Shown here: positions 61,145 through 64,000 of the stretch, piece after piece
Position numbering within the stretch: the first letter of the stretch is position 1
Layout: every line of letters starts with the position of its first letter
NCBI GenBank assembly: GCA_963706555.1
Contig: OY970164.1
Location: 3,472,001-3,536,000, forward strand
DNA length: 64,000 nt
Direction: 5' to 3'
From: Bog-473 sp963706555
Lineage (GTDB): Bacteria > Actinomycetota > Acidimicrobiia > Acidimicrobiales > RAAP-2
Program-made: the position numbers and the translations under genes
Notes under the pieces: generated by a model
What the model was told of the DNA's origin: nothing
Seen by the model: the letters and a program-made list of their open reading frames with translations, nothing else
The model's database searches: none

Positions 61145-62530
61145 CTACGGCACTTTCGGCTGCGTCGCCGTCCTCTGAGCCACTGTCTTTCGTACCAAGG
61201 CCACGATCTCAGGCGGGATTCTGTAGAGCTTGCGATGGTCGTACCAACTGGTAATGGCGATTCCGAAGACCACCCAGAAGATCAATTCCAAACCGAGTAC
61301 CCACACGGCATGGGATAGCCCGACATGCCACTGGGCTCCGAAATAGAGGATGTCTCGTGAGCCTCCGAGAACCTGACGGAGCGGCTCGACTGCACCGATC
61401 CACCTGAAGAATCCGGGCAGGGCTTGGATCGGGACGGTCCCGCCCGAGGAAGAGAGTGACAGGTAAATGATGAGCACCATGGCTAACAGCTGGCCCAGAT
61501 TTCCGAAGGCGGCGAGAAGGGCCAGCGTGGCGCACGTCACCATGAGAGTGGTCAGGATCAAGAGCAGCCACAGAACTCCGAAGTGCGGTGCGTCCATTCC
61601 GAACCCGGCGATGGCGACTGTGAGGCTTACCCCAGTGAGCACCGGTGCGGCAACGACGGCCACCGACAGTTTGGCCAGCAGTGTCTGGCGGCGCGAGATG
61701 GGAAGAGGCATCCGCATCTTCCACCGGGGTCCCATGTCGGTCGTGGCATAGCCCAGCGCGCTGTCAAGCGAGGAGTTGATGACCGTGCCAGCGAGAAATC
61801 CGGCCAAGATCGCGATGAGAGAAACGTAAAAGGCACTCAGTCCGAGAGCGGTGTGAGTGGGCAAGGGTCGGTACGTCGTCGTGGTCAGTGTGATGGGATC
61901 CGCCAGATGAGCCGAGAGCACAGGGTTGGCCCCTACCGCGGCGGTGCTCTTCGCCTTCAGCTGAGTTCCAAGTGACGCAGAAATGTCGTGAAAGGCAGGG
62001 GTGAGCACACCTGCCGCAAGATTCACCCCGAGGCTCCCGAGGCGGGAGTTTTCAAGGAGTTGCACCTGCGGAATGCCCGGGGGACTGGTGCCGGTGGGTG
62101 CTTGGAAGCCCGCGTTGAGAAGCGCTGAGGCAGAGAAGGCCGAAGGGATTATCACTGTCGCATAGGCAGCGCCCCGGTCCATGTCCGCCTTGGCCTGTGC
62201 GAGCGTGGCGGTCTGCACGTCGAGGCGTTTCGTCACCCCTGAGCTTGTTCGAAGCGCTTTGACTACGGACTGGCCCAGGTCGACATGCCCCGAGGGAGTG
62301 GCGGCACCGACGTCCTGGTTGACCACCAGGACAGGGAGGCCCGAAATGTGGTCCACTGGATCGACGACAGAACCTATGTAGATAGCCGTGACCAGGGCGA
62401 TCATGACCGCCGGGATCAAAAGAGGCAGGATCCAAACCTTTCGGACCCGTAGGACGGTCCGCGCTCGAATGGAGCTTTTCTCGGGACCGCTCTCCACGGT
62501 CGCCGGCGGATTCACCTCGTCGTCGCTCAC
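61145..62530 (-). CDS. YhgE/Pip-type ABC-2-like membrane protein
   Basis: 461 residues. One membrane segment near residue 40 (VWILPLLIPAVMIALVTAIY), a large outside domain starting with VLVVNQDVGAATPSGH and DMDRGAAYATVIIPSAFSAS, then five or six C-terminal segments (YVSLIAILAGFLAGTVI, LLLILTTLMVTCATLALLAA and others). This is the plan of YhgE/Pip and type VII-accessory proteins, and of ABC-2 permeases that act in export of cell-surface or secreted products. GTG 62530 has AAAGGAGG seven bases upstream, which decides the start over much longer upstream frames. The 277 bases before it hold no convincing gene. Confidence 0.82.
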   Translation of the reverse strand: MSDDEVNPPATVESGPEKSSIRARTVLRVRKVWILPLLIPAVMIALVTAIYIGSVVDPVDHISGLPVLVVNQDVGAATPSGHVDLGQSVVKALRTSSGVTKRLDVQTATLAQAKADMDRGAAYATVIIPSAFSASALLNAGFQAPTGTSPPGIPQVQLLENSRLGSLGVNLAAGVLTPAFHDISASLGTQLKAKSTAAVGANPVLSAHLADPITLTTTTYRPLPTHTALGLSAFYVSLIAILAGFLAGTVINSSLDSALGYATTDMGPRWKMRMPLPISRRQTLLAKLSVAVVAAPVLTGVSLTVAIAGFGMDAPHFGVLWLLLILTTLMVTCATLALLAAFGNLGQLLAMVLIIYLSLSSSGGTVPIQALPGFFRWIGAVEPLRQVLGGSRDILYFGAQWHVGLSHAVWVLGLELIFWVVFGIAITSWYDHRKLYRIPPEIVALVRKTVAQRTATQPKVP

Positions 62531-62807
62531 CTCATCCTCCTTTGCATTTGAGCCGCTTCTCCTTCGCTTGATGGAGAGACCCTCTGGAATCCCTCCGGAA
62601 ACATGCCGATTCCGATCGAAGGCGGCAAGGTTCTCGCTCTCCCCATGTGTCTGAAGACGACCGCCGCTTTCAGATGGGTAGCCCGACGGGGAAGGGACCG
62701 GGCGCTCATGTATTCGCCGGCCCGGAACAAAAGGGTTGACGAAATACCGACTCTCATGCCGAAAGATGCGAACGTTGCAACCGTGGCGAGAGTGGCTCGG
62801 GGGCTCA

Positions 62808-63383
62808 CTAAGCGGACGGGGCGGCGGCGGCGTGATGGGCTTCGGCTGCAGCCTCACCCTCTCGGTGGCTGTACGCGTACGCCCCACCAAGTGCGCCATA
62901 GGGAACGATGACCCGGAGGAGGAACTGGCGCGAATCGGTCGACCCGGCCAGGATCATCGAGAGTGTTCCCAGCAAGAACGCGAGGCCCCAGACGAGGGAG
63001 ATCTTCCGGTTGAGGGCGTGGAAGGCGGGGCTATTCCAGATCTCCTTCGGCGCTTGCGCCCGGGCATATGGCTCCGTGAATGGATGATTGAAGAGCACCG
63101 AGGCGAAGACGATCACGCAGAGGGATCCGTGAGCGACCGCCTGGGCGTAACGACCCCAAGTCCCGATGTCGCTCGGATGAATCGCCGCCAATATCGACAC
63201 CAACCCAATGAAGTAGATGGCGCCGACGTAGTCGAAGAGGTGCGCCCTTTTCAGGCTGAGGGCCCGAGTCAAAACGACGATGGCCACCACTGCGGAGATA
63301 CTGGCGGCCCAGTACACGCCTCCGAGTCGCACTACGGTCAGAAATACCGCCCAGGGGGCGAAGCTCCAGAGCATGTCGGTCAC
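62808..63383 (-). CDS. Multi-pass membrane protein of unknown function
   Basis: 191 residues with about six hydrophobic segments: MLWSFAPWAVFLTVVRLGG, AASISAVVAIVVLTRAL, YVGAIYFIGLVSILAAI, GSLCVIVFASVLFNHPF, ISLVWGLAFLLGTLSMIL and LLRVIVPYGALGGAYAY. The middle motif NHPFTEPYARAQAPKEIW is distinct and may be a conserved loop. The C-terminus is Ala/His-rich. GTG 63383 has AAAAGGAGA upstream and overlaps the stop of the gene before it. Function unknown. Confidence 0.75.
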   Translation of the reverse strand: MTDMLWSFAPWAVFLTVVRLGGVYWAASISAVVAIVVLTRALSLKRAHLFDYVGAIYFIGLVSILAAIHPSDIGTWGRYAQAVAHGSLCVIVFASVLFNHPFTEPYARAQAPKEIWNSPAFHALNRKISLVWGLAFLLGTLSMILAGSTDSRQFLLRVIVPYGALGGAYAYSHREGEAAAEAHHAAAAPSA

Positions 63384-63595
63384 TGTTCTCTCCTTTTGGT
63401 GTTGTCGTCAGTAAGCCCCGCTTCATCGCTTGGAATTGACGGGGTGTTGCTGTTTTCGCCCAGGTAGAGGTCTTCCACCAAGGCCAGGAACTGAAGGTTC
63501 CCGGAGAACGATCGCCCTTCCGCCGCGTCGGCGGCTCGGACAGTTCCGGCCGAACGGCCGTCCTCTCCGCTGTGGATCTCGACGATGATCTCCAT
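63380..63595 (-). CDS. Small soluble protein of unknown function
   Basis: 71 residues starting MEIIVEIHSGEDGRSAGTV and RAADAAEGRSFSGNLQFLAL, with an acidic, probably disordered tail. The pattern of short strands then a helix (LQFLALVEDLYLGE) suggests a small alpha/beta fold. Translationally coupled to the membrane protein at 62808 (GTGA overlap). Upstream repeats at 63630-63690 may control this pair. Confidence 0.6.
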   Translation of the reverse strand: MEIIVEIHSGEDGRSAGTVRAADAAEGRSFSGNLQFLALVEDLYLGENSNTPSIPSDEAGLTDDNTKRREQ

Positions 63596-63629
63596 GCCTC
63601 CACGATGCACCCTCCGGGGCGCCAGTTCC

Positions 63630-63683
63630 CTAGGGAGTCTCCCTAGTTGTCGTACTCCGGCCAGGGACTTTGGAGCTAGGGAA
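63630..63683. promoter_or_regulatory. Operator-like palindromes upstream of the 63595 gene pair
   Basis: CTAGGGAG-T-CTCCCTAG (63630-63646) is a perfect 8-base-arm palindrome 35 bases upstream of ATG 63595. A related element CTAGGGAAGTCCCC lies at about 63674-63687. Two spaced copies of a CTAGGGA-type site suggest cooperative binding by a dimeric regulator, for example a LuxR/NarL-type response regulator; that identity is inference. Confidence 0.55.
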
Positions 63684-63841
63684 GTCCCCGAGGCCGATCC
63701 ATCAAAAAGGGCGACATGGTGGGACAGTCCCGTCCACCCCCCCCACGTGTGCCTCCCCCGGGTGATTGACGTCGCGAGTCCAATCGACCGGCAAGCGCCT
63801 TCGTGCTCGGGGGAGCCTCGGATTTGAGCTTGTCCTACTCG

Positions 63842-64000
63842 TCATTCCTGCATGCGTGGCTTATGAACGAGGTGCAATGCACTACGAGCCAAGGAAAAGA
63901 TTCCGGTCACCGCGAAGAATACGGCGGCGTACCCGAGTTTCGATGCATTGAACGCGGGAGGTACGTAGCGGACAAGCGATTGATCGAAATGGTGTGGACT
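63842..64000 (-). CDS. C-terminal fragment of a membrane protein (continues beyond the window)
   Basis: On the minus strand the frame is open from the window edge for 52 codons, ending TGA at 63844-63842. It reads SPHHFDQSLVRYVPPAFNAS, then a hydrophobic stretch LGYAAVFFAVTGIFSLARSA, and ends with HKPRMQE. The composition looks coding and membrane-like. The protein family cannot be named from this part. The 246 bases downstream of it hold the palindromes and no other gene. Confidence 0.55.
   Translation of the reverse strand, partial: SPHHFDQSLVRYVPPAFNASKLGYAAVFFAVTGIFSLARSALHLVHKPRMQE

Noticed and set aside
62531..62899. N-terminal extension of the YhgE/Pip protein
   Set aside because: No family similarity, while GTG 62530 has an AAAGGAGG site and a fitting domain start.

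Overview
The window is 64 kb of high-GC DNA from an actinobacterium. Evidence for this is the classic actinobacterial order pdtaR-polA-rpsA ... coaE-uvrB-uvrA and uvrC-rapZ-yvcK-gap-pgk-tpiA-secG, an AftD-type arabinofuranosyltransferase, an ANTAR response regulator, many GTG/TTG starts, stop/start overlaps, and many genes whose start codon sits 6-9 bases after a TANNNT -10 box (leaderless transcripts). A deep-branching class such as Acidimicrobiia would fit, but that is inference. A run of single-base frameshifts in otherwise healthy genes, including nadA and yvcK, suggests a long-read or metagenome assembly with residual indels.

Layout. 1-2.3 kb: 3' end of a Baeyer-Villiger-type flavoprotein monooxygenase, tRNA-Leu(CAA) and an o-succinylbenzoate synthase-like enolase-superfamily enzyme. 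2.3-7.8 kb: housekeeping block (coiled-coil protein, PdtaR-like regulator, polA, rpsA). 7.8-11.2 kb: accessory genes (VOC protein, two-module winged-helix-like protein, SRPBCC-ArsR-SRPBCC group with an AT-rich control region, remnant of an ATP-grasp gene). 11.2-15.3 kb: peptide ABC transporter (two ATPases, two permeases, no binding protein). 15.4-38.9 kb: a large cell-envelope glycan locus: five multi-TM glycosyltransferases of PMT/PIG-V type, a polyprenyl-phosphate sugar synthase with its DUF2304 partner, a GT4 transferase, an FAD oxidoreductase of the UDP-galactopyranose-mutase type, a flippase, three membrane O-acyltransferases (two with SGNH domains) and AftD. The likely common theme is building sugar-phospho-polyprenol donors in the cytoplasm, flipping or using them outside, and decorating an external arabinan-type glycan with sugars and acyl groups.

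39-57 kb: a second housekeeping block: coaE, an HNH/DUF222 protein, uvrB and uvrA (each behind the same 15-base promoter box), nadA on the opposite strand, then the uvrC-rapZ-yvcK-gap-pgk-tpiA-secG operon (no whiA between yvcK and gap) and a peptide-binding protein fused onto the end of the operon. 57.2-64 kb: after tRNA-Leu(GAG) the sequence becomes visibly less GC-rich and carries accessory genes: a pRiA4b ORF-3-like protein, an AbrB-PIN toxin-antitoxin pair, a VapC with a tiny coupled antitoxin, a YhgE/Pip-type membrane protein and small membrane proteins. No integrase, IS element, CRISPR array or rRNA was found.
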